64,000 nucleotides of DNA. Origin: Zopfochytrium polystomum. Lineage: Eukaryota; Chytridiomycota; Chytridiomycetes; Chytridiales; Chytridiaceae. The stretch's first letter is position 1. The number at the start of each line of letters is the position of its first letter. The notes beneath the pieces are model-generated. The model was given only the letters and a program-made list of their open reading frames with translations. It did not search any database and was not told the origin of the DNA. Both the position numbers and the translations under genes were made by a program. The stretch covers positions 248,001-312,000 of the forward strand of contig JAIVFJ010000028.1 in the NCBI GenBank assembly GCA_025765615.1, read 5' to 3'. Below, one piece after another: positions 1-12,900 of this stretch.

Positions 1-56
1 AGCCGTCTTGCCCTTTCTTTGTCTCTCGGTCTCCGTCTCTCTCTGCGTCTGTCCGT

Positions 57-83
57 CACACACACACACACACACACACACAC
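57..83. repeat. (CA)n microsatellite
   Basis: An uninterrupted CA dinucleotide run of about 27 bases lies upstream of the first gene. The sequence around it (1-610) is pyrimidine- and A-rich with no convincing exon, and is probably promoter or 5' UTR of the Met30-like gene. Confidence 0.9.
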
Positions 84-621
84 TTACACACACTGCTCGC
101 CTTCTTTCACCGACGCGATGGCGCAATCCACGCAGCGCGAACGCTTACTTTTTCTTTTTTTTGAATTTTTTTGCAGCGGGGGGTGGCTTGTGCACCAGAA
201 AACGTTTTGCTGGATGGGGCCATCGCCATCCAATCAAGACACGCCTCTCTCTCCCCGTCAGGACGGACAGTCGTGAAAGACAAACAGACACGGGCCGCCA
301 AACCAACACACACAGAAAGAAAGAGAAAATGAAAAAAGTTTTGTTTTGACATTCGTGTGTAGCTACAAAAGGCAAAAAGGAAAACCCTAGAAGAAACAAA
401 AAAAAAAGAAAAAAAAAAAGATTCCGAACCCTTGCGTCAACCCCCACAAAGACCACCCCATCGCCTCGCACCAAACACAGCCTCTACCTCTCGTCCAGTG
501 CAAACAACAACCCTTGTCCCCTCCTCGTTGCGTTGCGGACCATCTTCCACTTCGCCACCCACCAATCTCCATCCCCCCCCCCTCCTCCTTCGGTTATTTC
601 TTCGAACGTCTACCCATCGAC

Positions 622-622
622 C

Positions 623-654
<32 letters not shown>

Positions 655-667
655 TACGACGACGACA
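622..667. repeat. (ACG)n trinucleotide repeat in the 5' leader
   Basis: A nearly perfect run of about 15 ACG units, with one TAC interruption, ends about 45 bases before the chosen start of the Met30-like gene. It is open in the gene's frame, where it would read as polythreonine, but no in-frame ATG lies upstream. I treat it as 5' UTR. Repeat length could affect leader structure. Confidence 0.85.
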
Positions 668-709
668 ACGAAGGGGATTGGCAGCGTGTCATTCGGGTTG
701 GCTGCCGCA

Positions 710-2257
710 ATGAACACTCAGCATACCAAAGGATTATTGCTTGCAAATGCGGAGGATTCTTGCAAGATAGCGCAAATCGCAGAACTGTTTGACTCATGTT
801 CGTCGGCCTCGCAGATCCACGTTTTGCAGCGTCTTCTCTCTCGGTGTCGGTCACACCACCTACTCCGGCTGTCTTCGGTGCTGTCGCCCCTTCTGAAGGT
901 CGACTTCATCGCCAACTGTCCTCCAGAGGTCTCCATCAAGATCCTTCATTACCTTGATGCAAAATCTCTTTGTCATGCCGCTCAGGTCAGCTCCTTATGG
1001 CAGCGCACTGCCGATGCGGATGTTATCTGGCACAGAATGTGCGAACAGCACATTGACAAGAAGTGCGCCAAGTGTGGATGGGGTTTACCCCTCATTCGTT
1101 CGGGCCGCACTGTGAGACCCGCAGCAGGGAACTCGTCAAATTCCCAGACCACCATCGCCGATGGCGAGAGTGCTGTCGTCGTTGGCCAGAAGCGGCGACG
1201 GGTATCTGATTCCTCGGACGACGGCGACGGATGCAAACCCTATCCTGTGCAGCAGCAACCGACACCGCCCCCGGCTCCACAGATGCCCATCTTGCCAAGC
1301 CGACGCTCCTGGAAAAGCATCTACGCTGAGCGGCTCGTCGTGGAACGCAACTGGCGTCGAGCCCAGTACGACCTCACCAGTCTGACCGGGCACACTGGTC
1401 CCATTCTGTGCATGCATTTTGATGAGTGCCTCTCCCTATTGATGACCGGTTCTGCTGACCGTTCCATCAAAGTTTGGTGCACCGAAACGGGCTCGTGCAT
1501 AAACACCATTTATGGCCATACGGGCAGCGTCACCGGCGTTCAGTTTGACGACAACAAAATCGTCTCATGCTCGCAGGACGCCTCTATTCGTATCTGGAAC
1601 AGGAAAACTTTCGAGTGCGTCCACACCCTCATCGGCCACACCGGCGCTGTCAACAGCGTCCACCTCGACGATAAGGTCCTCGCTTCCGGCTCCTCCGACT
1701 CAACCATTCGAATCTGGTCCGTTGCCAACAACAAGTGCTCCATTCTCCGAGGGCACGGGGGCCCAGTCAACAAAGTGCACATCTTCCAAAAGACAAAGCT
1801 ATTTTCCTGCTCAAACGACGGGACGGCGAAGCTGTGGGACCTCGATACCAGGATGTGCCTCCGCACGTTCAGCGGTCACACTCAGCCGATCCAAAGCCTG
1901 CACGTGTCGCTGCCGATGATGCGGAAGGCGCTGGCTTCCAGCGAGAGCCGAGGCGGCGAGCCCAAGCTGGTGACGGCGTCGCTCGACAGCAAACTGAAAG
2001 TGTGGGACATTCAGACGGGCGAGTGCCTGAAGACGCTTTACGGCCACGAGCGGGATGTCAGATGTGTCGCGGCTGATACCCTGCGGATTGTCAGCGGGTC
2101 GGACGATGGGGCGTTGCGCGTGTGGGACGTGGAGTCTGGAAAGTGTCTGTATAGCATTGGAAGGGGAAGCGGTGTTCGATGTTGCGCCCTGTCGGACACA
2201 AAGATTGTGGTGGGGCGGGAGGACGGCTTGTGCAAGATATTTTCGTTCGCAGCTTAA
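710..2257 (+). CDS. F-box/WD40 substrate receptor of an SCF ubiquitin ligase, Met30/sconB-like
   Basis: A single-exon gene of 515 residues. The F-box lies at about residues 64-112 and runs into the CEQHIDKKC and CGWGLPL motifs that follow the F-box in Met30/sconB proteins. After a Ser/Pro-rich linker come seven WD40 repeats (about residues 225-515), several with clear GH...WD signatures. The last repeats carry TLRIVSGSDDG, close to the Met30/sconB wording. In fungi Met30/sconB recruits phosphorylated substrates such as Met4 to Skp1-cullin-Rbx1 and controls sulfur metabolism and the cell cycle, acting in the nucleus and cytoplasm. The start was taken at the first in-frame ATG, which lies just before the conserved part. 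The open frame continues upstream through an ACG repeat but without an ATG. An ortholog of another WD40 F-box protein (Cdc4/Pop1, beta-TrCP) is less likely because of the CGWGLPL motif. Confidence 0.88.
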   Translation: MNTQHTKGLLLANAEDSCKIAQIAELFDSCSSASQIHVLQRLLSRCRSHHLLRLSSVLSPLLKVDFIANCPPEVSIKILHYLDAKSLCHAAQVSSLWQRTADADVIWHRMCEQHIDKKCAKCGWGLPLIRSGRTVRPAAGNSSNSQTTIADGESAVVVGQKRRRVSDSSDDGDGCKPYPVQQQPTPPPAPQMPILPSRRSWKSIYAERLVVERNWRRAQYDLTSLTGHTGPILCMHFDECLSLLMTGSADRSIKVWCTETGSCINTIYGHTGSVTGVQFDDNKIVSCSQDASIRIWNRKTFECVHTLIGHTGAVNSVHLDDKVLASGSSDSTIRIWSVANNKCSILRGHGGPVNKVHIFQKTKLFSCSNDGTAKLWDLDTRMCLRTFSGHTQPIQSLHVSLPMMRKALASSESRGGEPKLVTASLDSKLKVWDIQTGECLKTLYGHERDVRCVAADTLRIVSGSDDGALRVWDVESGKCLYSIGRGSGVRCCALSDTKIVVGREDGLCKIFSFAA

Positions 2258-2651
2258 CAAAAACATTGTGTTGTGCAAATTTGATGTACGATTTCGCCTC
2301 AGATTAAAGTGATGGTTCAGTAAGACGGTAAGCAGAAAGTGGAAAGGATTGTCGAAATCTTGAGAGGACGGGGGTTTGCTCGGGTCGGTTTTGTCACTCG
2401 CTGCGCAGTTTGTTCGCTTCAACGATAATACAGCCCCCCATGGTGCCCTCTGCCAAGCTCCCAGATCTGGAAACTTGACTGTGCCAATAAACCAAACCAC
2501 CTCACCGCACAATCACCCCCTGCCGTGAAGAATTTATGTCCAAGAACATTCATTCGGACAAGAAAAAGGAATGTAGAAATGTCAGGTTTGATGTTTGTAA
2601 AATTCGATTCCCAAATGCCGGACCCCAAAGAATGCCAATGAAATTATGCTA
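2258..2651. other. Convergent intergenic region
   Basis: About 390 bp between the 3' ends of the Met30-like gene (+) and NBP35 (-). No coding signal was found. It should hold both 3' UTRs and the poly(A) sites, but no single signal stands out. Confidence 0.6.
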
Positions 2652-3823
2652 CTACGCCAACGATTTCTTGATTGCAGCAACAATATTCATGTAAGCCGTG
2701 TACGCTGGAGAGTCTTGGTGCTGGTCCAGAAACGATTCTCCGAAATCGCAAGACGAGCCTTGTGGCAGGTTCCTGTTAGTCTGGTATGTACACTTCTGGC
2801 GCACGCCTCACCTATTCTTGGATCAAGCGGTATGGACCCCAAAAACGGCACACCCATGTCCCTCGACATCGCCTCCGCTCCACCGGACGTCGGCGGAAAG
2901 ATGGCGGACGCGTGGCGGCACTTTGGGCACACAAACGAGGCCATGTTCTCTACAACCCCGATCACCGGGACCTTCACCTTTTTGCAAAAGTTGATTTCCT
3001 TCCGTACATCCTGCAGAGCAACCTCCTGCGGGGTGGTAATGATAACGGCGCCGTCAATGTCGGTCTCCTTGAGGTACTGGACGATCGACAGGTGCTCGTC
3101 CGACGTGCCCGGCGGAGTATCGATTACGAGAAAGTCGAGATCACCCCAGTCGACGTCTTTCAGGAACTGCTTGATCATGCCGTTCTTCTTTGGTCCACGC
3201 CATATGACCGCATCGTTTTGATTCGCCATCAGAAAACCTATGGACATGACTGCGAGGTTATCTGAAACGTACACGGGGCACCATCCCGCGCTGCTCTGGT
3301 GGATCTGCTCGCCCTCGACACCGACCATCTTTGGAAGCGATGGACCGCAAATATCGACATCGAGGGCTCCAACCTATGAGAGCGATGAGTCCAACTTGGT
3401 GAGGAAGAGGACCAGCATCGCGCTCTTCGTCCCCTCGGGTCTACCTGGCAGTTTTCGTCCTGGGATAGGGCGAACGCGAGATTGGTCGTAAAGGTGCTCT
3501 TTCCGACACCTCCCTTTCCGGACAGTACGAGGATCTTGTGCTTGACATTCGAAAGCCTGTCCTTGATCACGCCGATTGCTGGCACCGTTTGATTTGTAAT
3601 GTCAAGACGTCACTGATGAGATGGGCGGGCTCCGTGGCAGGGGGTGGGAAGGTGGTGCAAAAAGGAGCTAACCGGGATCCGGGAGCGACACGCCCGATGC
3701 GCAGATAGTCTGATTTGGGCAGCCGGCGCACGACGCGGCGGTCCCTGCGTTCTCGGACTCTGGGCCGACGCAGGTCTCGTTGATGGCCGTCTTCTCGCTG
3801 GCTGAATCGTCGCTGGTGGCCAT
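2652..3823 (-). CDS. NBP35: Cytosolic Fe-S cluster assembly scaffold NBP35 (NUBP1), P-loop ATPase
   Basis: Four exons (3823-3673, 3578-3445, 3373-2812, 2758-2652) sum to 954 nt and give 317 residues, the usual length. The N-terminus has Cys18, Cys32, Cys35 and Cys41, the C-X13-C-X2-C-X5-C ferredoxin-like motif that separates NBP35 from CFD1. The deviant Walker [10 protein letters not shown] follows, then DVDICGPS, the [10 protein letters not shown] switch region and the bridging VCPKC pair. NBP35 and CFD1 form the scaffold on which cytosolic and nuclear [4Fe-4S] clusters are built. Exon 2 uses the acceptor GTGCCAG at 3579; nearer AG sites would bring in a stop. Exon 4 uses CACAAG and restores the conserved ESFL...DSPA C-terminus. 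The gene shares a 155 bp divergent promoter with VPS13. Confidence 0.93.
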
Positions 3824-3978
3824 GACAAATTCCAAGTGAAAAAGAAATGGATTACATGTATTAATAAAACAAGGAAAAAGAAAGATCAACAAAACAAAGA
3901 AACAACCGACAGCGACCACCAGCTTTCACTTCTGGAGAAAGCGACCTGCCCGCCAGGTGGCTTGTGTGACCACAGAAA
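3824..3978. promoter_or_regulatory. Divergent promoter between NBP35 and VPS13
   Basis: Only 155 bp separate the two start codons. The interval is A-rich on the plus strand (runs of AAAGAAA and CAAAACAAAG). It must hold both 5' UTRs and the core promoters. No clear TATA box or known factor site was recognised. Confidence 0.55.
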
Positions 3979-6900
3979 ATGTTTGAGACGCTGCTCATAT
4001 CGGTGCTCAACAAGGTCCTCGGCGACTATGTGGCAAATCTGGAGGCTAAGCAGCTGAGCGTCGGCATCTGGCAAGGTACGCGGAACTACTTTCAACCCCC
4101 CCACCTCCTCCCATCCCCCCCAACCACTTCCCGATCGGGCTCACTCCCGCTGTGCGCATGCTCCTCGAGTGCACCTAGGTGGTGGTGGTGTCATTCCGCC
4201 ACCGCATGGCGGAACGCGCTCTCGCGTGGCGCGCCTGCGCCGTCCGATGCTCCGCGCGATCAGCCGGTTCATGCATTCCCTCTGACTAGCGAATCGGCTC
4301 CGCTTGCTCCCCCGACCACTACCGCACTCCCGCGTTCCCCCCAACCTTGCCACTGCATTTCACCGCAACTCACATTTCATGTACTCATCATTATAAAACA
4401 GGTGCTGTCGTTCTCCACAATCTTCGTTTGAAGCGGGAGGCATTGGACAAGTTTAATCTGCCGGTCGACGTGCTGGAGGGTACTGTCTCTCATTTTCGCC
4501 CGACGATCTGCCCCTTACATTTCCTCGACCCAGGCTTCCTTGGGGATCTTACAATAAACATTCCATGGAATGATCTCAAGAACAAGCCGGTCCAAATCTT
4601 CATCAACAACGTCTACGTCCTCGCAACCCCAAAAGCCGATACGGACTATGATCCCGAACTGGAGGAGGAGCGCGAGAACAAGGTGAAGATGGAAAAGATT
4701 GAGGCTACGGAGTTACTGGAATCCGGGAAGGGCAAACTCTCTGGTAAGTTGGATGCTGCGGAGGCCCCACCAGCGAGAAGTTAATGGTTCGCTAAACGCT
4801 ACTCTGTTTCAGGGGTCGAGGAGAAACAGAACGAGTCATTCTACAATTCTCTGATAACCAAGATAGTTGATAATTTGCAAGTATCAATTCGGAACATCCA
4901 CGTACGGTACGAAGATCGGCAGGAGCGAGGAAAGGTGACTGTAGACGGACGCGAATGGACTCATCCTTACTCGGGTACAGAAAGCCTACTCCTTTGGCAT
5001 AACTCTGTCCGAGCTCTCTGCCGTGTCGACCGACGAAAACTGGAACGAAGCATTCATCCATGAAGAGAAAGGTGTCATTCACAAAGTCAGTCAAAATATC
5101 GTTCCTGTTGCATTGCTTGCCGCCGCCCCTAAAGTTTGAGCTCTAGATTGTGAAGCTCGGCAGTCTCGCAGTTTACTGGAACACTGACAACGCGAGTTTG
5201 GCAGGTTTGCCGATAGATGCGGCAATCAAGCACTTCACGGAGCTGGTGAGGAGCACGGTTTCCGACCTTGGGTTCACGCACTAATGCGCCCCACTCGAAA
5301 GATTGCAGCGGGTAGTCACATTCCGAGCGAGAATCAGTATATTTTGAAACCCGTCAGTGGAAACGGAAGAGTGAGATTGGCAGACCGGCACTCAAGCGAA
5401 CTGACTAAAAGCCTTTCAGCTGCGAATGAACAAAACATTGAAAGAAGGACAGCCGAAGAGTGCATGCTCATTGTCTTTCGACGAGCTTGGCTTTGTTCTC
5501 GACGATGAACAATATCTCTCCATGATAGCCCTGGCTGGGTCCTTTTCATCGTTTATTCAATCCCAAAAGGTATCCGATTGACATCAATCAATGAAGGAAA
5601 TCTTATGAGCCCAAAGTACCGGAAATTTAGACCTCCTCGATCGATTACACCCATGATCGATCCTCTGGCTTGGTTCAAATATGCTGGTACGTCATCGCGA
5701 AAGAGTTCGTTACATAAAATGACGTTTATTCAGGAACGTGCGTTCTCTCTGAGATCCACGAACGAAATCGCCGATGGTCATGGGACTTTATGGCTGAACG
5801 GCGCGATGATCGCATTCTTTACATTACGCTGTTTAAGAAGATGAAGTCATCCGCTACTCCTTTGTCGCCAGAGGTGAAGACAGAAGGGTCTCAAAAACGT
5901 TCCTGATCCTTTGGCTCTCCCAGGACACGGAAATTTTTAAGGCGCTCGAACGGAAGCTGTCCTTCAAAGATATTCGATTTTATCGAACCATCGCAAGCAA
6001 TCAAATGAAGCGTGAAAAAGCCACACAAGGTAAAGGTGGATTTTCCCGACTCGACGACGCTCACAAAACCTAGCCGCAGCGGCAGCCGCTGCAGCCGCTG
6101 CAGCCGCGGCCCAACCAGCAGCGCCGGCTTCAAAAACCACAATTCAGTGGTTGGGGGAATGGTGGTCTGGTCCAACCACGCCGGGTGCGCCGGTAAGTCA
6201 AGTCGTTTTTGTGCTGCTCGTCTCATGGTTTTTCAGGCGACCAAAGCAAACGAAACGACGGCTTTGTCTGAGCAACAAATGAAGCAATTGCTTGAGGCTA
6301 TTGAGTATGACCCCGAAGCATCCTTACTGGATTTTGACATCCCCAAAGAGGTTTGTTTTCTTTCGTTTAAATGATTGAAGTAATAACAACTTGCAGTCTG
6401 TGCTTCTCAGCGTTGAGTGGCACCTAGAAAAGGGTTCTTTTGCCGTCAAGAAGCATAAAGATCGTTCCATCGATTTCCTCTCGGTAGTATTTGAGCGGCT
6501 GTCTGCGAACATTCTTCAGCATCCTAGCTCAGTCGAAGGGAAAATCGCGATAGGAGGAATGACTGTCACAGACGGAACAACTCCCAACACACTGTATCCG
6601 ACACTCATTCAGGCAACGCAGGATAAAGATGAATCTATTGGGTACGTTAAGAACCAGTGTTTATGTCGCTTATCGTATCCCAGAGAGGAAAAGGAGCCAT
6701 TTTTCTACCTTGACTTCGAGCATAATCCTCTTGATGGACGCGCAGATGATGCTGTTAAGCTCCGACTGCTACCTCTGCAAGTCATCATCAATCCCGCTGC
6801 AATAAGCGGAATTATAGAGTTTTTCACCCCACCTCCTTCGGAATTTGAAACAATGTCAGCACTGCAGGCGAGTACTTCAGTATCTTCAATTCTTGCTTTG

Positions 6901-9900
6901 TTGACTTTCGAAAAAGTCGGTTGCGCAAGGAACAATTCAGGGTATCAGTGCACAGACAAGAGCTGGAATTGAATATGCAATCGGCGTTCACCGAACCGTT
7001 GATGTAAAAGTGGACGTGGCGGCCCCAATTTTTGTCTTTCCAGAGAGGTTGGGACCTAATTGAATTGGAGATTAGTAACTAAAGCCCTTCGCAGTGTGAC
7101 AAGGAGTGACTGCATGGTTGTTGTAGTTGATGCTGGTCATCTACTAGTGGAAAGCAATCTCATTAACAAAGAGACAAAGGAGGAGCTGGAGGGAAAGCAG
7201 GGGTCGGATTTGTCGGAGGTTGATTTGGCGAAGCTAGAATCGCTCCTCTATGACCGCTTCACCTGCACGCTGACCTCTGCACAGGTAAGCCGAATTACTC
7301 GTTCTTTTCCTTATTGACGCAACAGTTCAGATTTTGGTGTCACACTCTGTTGAACTTGCCATTGATGAAGTTCTGAACTCCCAAGGGCCGAACTCGCCGT
7401 TTCACTTTTTAGAGAAAGTGGATCTTTCTTTCAACATAGAGCTTTGCATATTGCCCAAACTAGCTCGTCATGTTCGCCTTGCTATTGCTGGCAAACTTCC
7501 TCGCTTGCATATCAACCTTTCAGATCGAAAGTACAAAACGATCATGAAAATATTGGATATTTTCATTACAAACGCATTTGGCAACAAGTCAAAAGCTGTC
7601 TCGGCTGCTCCAACCTCTGCGGACTGGAAGTACAACGTCGATTCGACTGATATCTTGCTGAAGGCGGACGGAGACGCGGATTCTTTTTTCGACGCTTCTG
7701 AAACGATCGAGACGGACGCTCCGCAGGCTCAGATTTTGGAGAATCCAGAGAAAGTCTTGTTCCGTTTCTCTTTCGAGGTTGGGGAAGTGTCTGCGTCGTT
7801 ACGGCGATCAGAGAAACAAGTGCCCTTTATAGAAAAGTCTCTGGCAGAGCTCCGTATCTCTGGTTTTGATCTGCAATTTCGGCAACGGCCGCTGGATATG
7901 AGTGTTCAAATTCAGATCAAGTCTGTATCCATCGAGGATCTTCTTCAGAAATCTCCAGACGTTCAATATCTGTTGGCGCCGGCATCAGGAAGCCATTCGG
8001 AAGACTTCATTCTGGTCGAATACAGCGGTGTCAAACCAAGCTCTCCAGACTATAAAGGCTTCGAACAGTCTGTCGCCGTTTCATTCGCCTCAGTTGACGT
8101 CAACTTATTGAAGGAGAGCGTTCTCGAGCTGTACGACTTCCTTCTCGCGACTTTCACTGGCGCAGAGAGAGCGTCGGCTGCAGTCGAACCCGAAAAGATC
8201 GTTTCGGGGCAGGGCCAGCAGGTTGAAACCCCACCGACAGGCTCGAAAATGGTCATACGCACCAGCATGAAGAGTGTCAACTTTATTATCCACCAGAACA
8301 ATAAACGGATTGCGACGGCCAGCTTCGATGCGGCACAGCTTTCCATCAAAATGTTGGGAACTCGGATGGAAGTAGCCGGCAGGCTCGGAAATTTTGCGGT
8401 TGTGGACGACATGCGCAGATCCGAACAGCACAGTCTATTCACGCAATTACTTCGAATAGATGGAAGCGAAGTTGCCGACTTCACTTACGATACTTTTAAT
8501 AGCGCCGATAGTTCTTATCCTGGTTATGACTCGGCGCTTCGACTTCGCACGTCATCAGTTAGAATTACGTTCATCAAACCACTCTTGATTGAATTGAACA
8601 AATTTCTTGGTGAATTTCTCCGAATGCATATTCTTTTGGAAACCGCCCGCCGCGCGGCCCGTGAGACGCAGGAAACGGCAGGCAAATTCCACTACGACTT
8701 GCAGATTGAATCACCTATTATAGAGTTTCCCGACAATTCTCTCAAAAGCCCAGACTTGATTGTAATGTACCTTGGCAGTCTTTCGGCGAAAAATCGATTT
8801 TTGGAGTCGGGGGAGAGTGAAATTGTGGCGGAGATGCATTCAGCAAAGATGCTGTCGTCTTTCAGCGTCGACAACGTTCTTCACAACGTAAAGATGATTG
8901 ATGATGTAAACATGGATTTTGTCATCTCATTTGGTCCATCGAATTCCTTACGACCACCCACAACGGTAAGACGAGCCTGGTTTTTCCTATCACTTTGACT
9001 GAAAAGCTTCATACCAGATTAAAGCAGAGATTTCGGACATAAGGTCGAAGCTCTCAAAGCAGCAGTACGGTTTTCTAATGGAGACGATTACGTCGGTGTC
9101 CGATTATTTCAGTGGCGGGCCAAAGCCGGAAGCAATTGAAGAAGTCTCAGACGACTGGAGCGATGACGGGCGCACCGCGAATATGTCAACTTCCTCCTTG
9201 CAAGAGTCCCGGGTAACCACAGATCTTAGTCTGAATGTAAAATCAGTTTCGCTGGAAATCTGCAGAAGTAATGACAAGGATGACGACTACTCCACATCTA
9301 TTGCGAGATTTTCGGTGAATTCGTTCACAATGAATCTGGCCTTGCATAGCAGTGGTCACCAGCAAATTGAAGCGCACGTCCACTGGTTCAGCATTTTGGA
9401 CACGAGGCCGAACAGTGGCAATCTTTTTTGCGATATTATGCCACCTCTGGATCCCGGTCAAAATCAACTCAGCGTGAAGGCTGTGCGACACCCTCGCCAA
9501 AGCAATTATTTTGTAACACTGGACACAGTGAAACTCATTCTCGTCATGGAACATTTATTTGCGATTCAAAATTTCTTCAGCGGGAGCAGACCAGCGCCTA
9601 GTGTTGACGCTCAAGACTCCACCGTAGCCGTTGTTGACGAGCAGCCGGCTGGAGTCATGACATACCGAGTGAATGTGGTGGACATGGAGATGATCCTTCT
9701 CCAAAATCCAAAGCAAATTTCAAGCGAGGCTATCATGCTTGTGGGAAAAGAAGTCGTTTTGGCTTACGACGAAGTTACCACAATTGGCGTTCTAGACATG
9801 GGAATGTTCTTTTGTGAAATGGACCGCAGGAGCGAGACAACTCTGCGTTTCATTCAGAACTTCGACCTGACGCTTGCGATGGATCATCGGCAAACCGGAC

Positions 9901-12900
9901 CGGGTCACGTTCTCACAAACATTAGCGTTGATCTGTCCCCCCTAATGCTGAGAGTGTCATACCACGACATACTTCTCATTACCGAGATCTTCAACCAATT
10001 CACAAATTTGAAAAACTCGTCCGTCGACGGAGAGCCAGCGCGAGAGGGTGAAGTGGTTGTCGCAGACACAAAGCCTCAGATTGTGATGTCACGCGAAAGG
10101 GTCAGTTTGCATAATCACCCTTTCACTCATCGTTCTGAACTTCAAACCATGACACAATCAGATTCAAGCAACGACACAAGGTATTCGCCTCATCTTGATC
10201 GACGATTTGAACGACGTTCAGCTCCCTATGTTCGATTTCGTTATTGATAAGCTGGTGATTGAGGTCGCCGACTGGTCGTCTTCTGTAAGGCGCTTCGATA
10301 TTCCTTTTGTGAGGCCAACTAAATAACTTCTCTCACGTAGATGCAAATTGACACGGGCGTGAAGCTGCATGTCAATAATTTCAACACAAAAAACTCACAT
10401 TGGGAACCGTTGATTGAGATGTTTGAGTTTTATCTGAATGTGAGGGCACCGCTAGTTTGAGCGAGTCTAACTCACAAATTTGCGACAGCTGTCGCGACAG
10501 GATGGAGCGACGTCAGTCGACATATATGCGCGAAAGAAACTTGAGGTTAATGTCAGTCACGTGTTTGTCGAGACTCTTTTAAACACAATGGCCCTGATGT
10601 CTGCGAAAAAAGAGGTTCGAAGAAAGTACTTTCTTTTATAGTGAATTAACAAAGCGGAATAGAAACAAGTGGCTCGGACGAGTGCGGGCGCCCCTTATAT
10701 CTTGCGGAACAGGACAGGTTACCTTATGCACGTTTGGATTGAATCAAATGGTGGAGACGGCTTGGATACTCAGATTCATGAACTCGCCGACAATGCTGAT
10801 CTTCCGTGGCGCTTCGATGACTGGAAAGTCATGCGAGAGGTGAGCCCACGCCCGTGTGTAACTCCGCTAATTCAGCGTTAGAGTGTGTCGCCGTCGCCGA
10901 ACAAGCTTTCTCTGCAATTCCATGGACCATCGTGGGAGACTTTGAAAGGAATAGCGGTTGATGTTGAAGGAACCAAATTCTACTCACTTCGACCTTCGCT
11001 CAATCGAGTGTCGCACAAAATGGTCTGCGACGTAAAGATGAAGAATAACGTTAAAGTCGTGACGTTCCGCTCTGCGACAACTGTCTTGAACTCAACCACA
11101 GTATCTGTGGAGGTCATTGTTTTGAATGCGAAGAACCAAACAACCTGGGGTGTGGCAACTCTTGGTAAGCCGCGCTACATTGTCTGGTTGGAACGAACTC
11201 ATCTTTGGAAAGGTCCTGGAGAAGAATGCTCCATTCCCATTGAATCTTCATATTATGACCGCATTCTTTTACGGCCTTCAGGTACACGCGATTACTTTCA
11301 CCTTCAACTCTAATGCTTGGGCAGATTTTGGCTATTTATGGAGTAGCGAATCTTTATACTGGAAGGACATTCAACAGCCGGAAAACTGTGAGAAACTAAG
11401 CACTGTGCAGATGAGAAGCCCTGCAGAGAAGCCTAACTTTCCCTTTTTTTTTGTTTTTGCAGTGAAAGCTCCCTCACTAATATCGTGTAAGTCGGCGGAC
11501 GCATCGACTGCGCCGTTCCGATTCCAAGTGAACACAATCTTCCCCCACGACAAAGCATATTTGATGTAGGGGTTCGTAACGCAACACTCCGTATAACGTT
11601 ATTCAAAGGTCGCAGTATCCATGCATGACACTCAAACTTCTACCGCCGTTTCAAATTGAGAACTTGCTTCCCTATGACATCCGATACGTTGTTGTGGACA
11701 AAAGCATAAACCAGCAACACCGCGGAACGCTAAGCAGAGGAGCCATCGATCCAGTTCACACCGTCGATCCCACTCATTCCCTAGTTCTCGCAATCGAGAT
11801 TCCCGAAACTGGTATGGTTCAGTGATTGAATGTCCTACGTTAATTTTGCATTGGTAGATTTCAAAAGATCGGACTTAGCTGTGCTTAACAATCTTGAGCT
11901 GGATTATCGGTAGGTGTGGTACACTCTTAGGAATGCTAAATCCACTGTCAGGGACGATCAATTGACCTTGAAAGATTCGAGCGGACAGGACTTGAACCTT
12001 CGCATCAAGTACAGGTGCGAATCTTGATTTTTAATGCACAGCAGACTTACCAAAACAGTGATAAACTGGAGCTGGGCGGGAGAAAAATTAGCATTTACAG
12101 CCCGTACGTCCTATTAAACCGAACGGGCCTGGATCTTCGCTATCGTGCTCGCTCTCTGATGGGTAATCCCAAGTTAGCTGCTGGCCAGGGTATGTTACTG
12201 GAGCAACTCATCTTGTCTTTTAACAAACTGACATGTGATGTAAGCTGTGGAAAGAACGAAATCTGAGAGGGTATACACAGTCAAACGAAATGTTCCACCG
12301 TGTTTAACTTTGCGGCAGTCCGCTCCGTTTATGTTTAGCTACACAAATTTCGAGCCACTTCGAAACCGAGCCTTACTGCAAGTCGAGAATTCCGACTTCA
12401 GCGAGGTACGTGTTTGACTTTAAGGAACATTGTTTGGTAACTCTTCAATAGCCAATTAGTTTTGAAGCCGTTGGCAGTTTTACGGATGTTAAAATCCCTT
12501 ATCCTGCCAAAGGCCAAGATGTCCGGCTGGGCGTCAGTGTAAAGGAGGGTGAAGGAAAGGTACGCTTTGGAACTACGTTTCTCTGCAGCATTTAACTGTT
12601 CCCTGCAGTTCTACCTCACGAAAGTTGTGTCCTTCACGCCGCGCTTCGTCATCAAAAACAACATGCCCCAAGACGTGTACTGTCGCCAACAAAAGACTAG
12701 TCCAGCCATTCTTGTTCCAACTGGACAAACGGCTCCGCTTCACTTCTTCAACGAAGGGGATCTGGAACAGCTGTACCTTCGAATGCCAGGGCTTATGGAT
12801 GAATGGTTCGTGCTGGGAATGTGGTATTCAAAATCCTTAACGTATATTAGGTCCCCAGTGTTCAATATCAATCAAATTGGGAGAATTTATGTCAAACTCG

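Noticed and set aside
1811..2512. A 233-residue minus-strand open frame opposite the Met30-like gene
   Set aside because: It is a shadow of the WD40 repeats and has no domain of its own.
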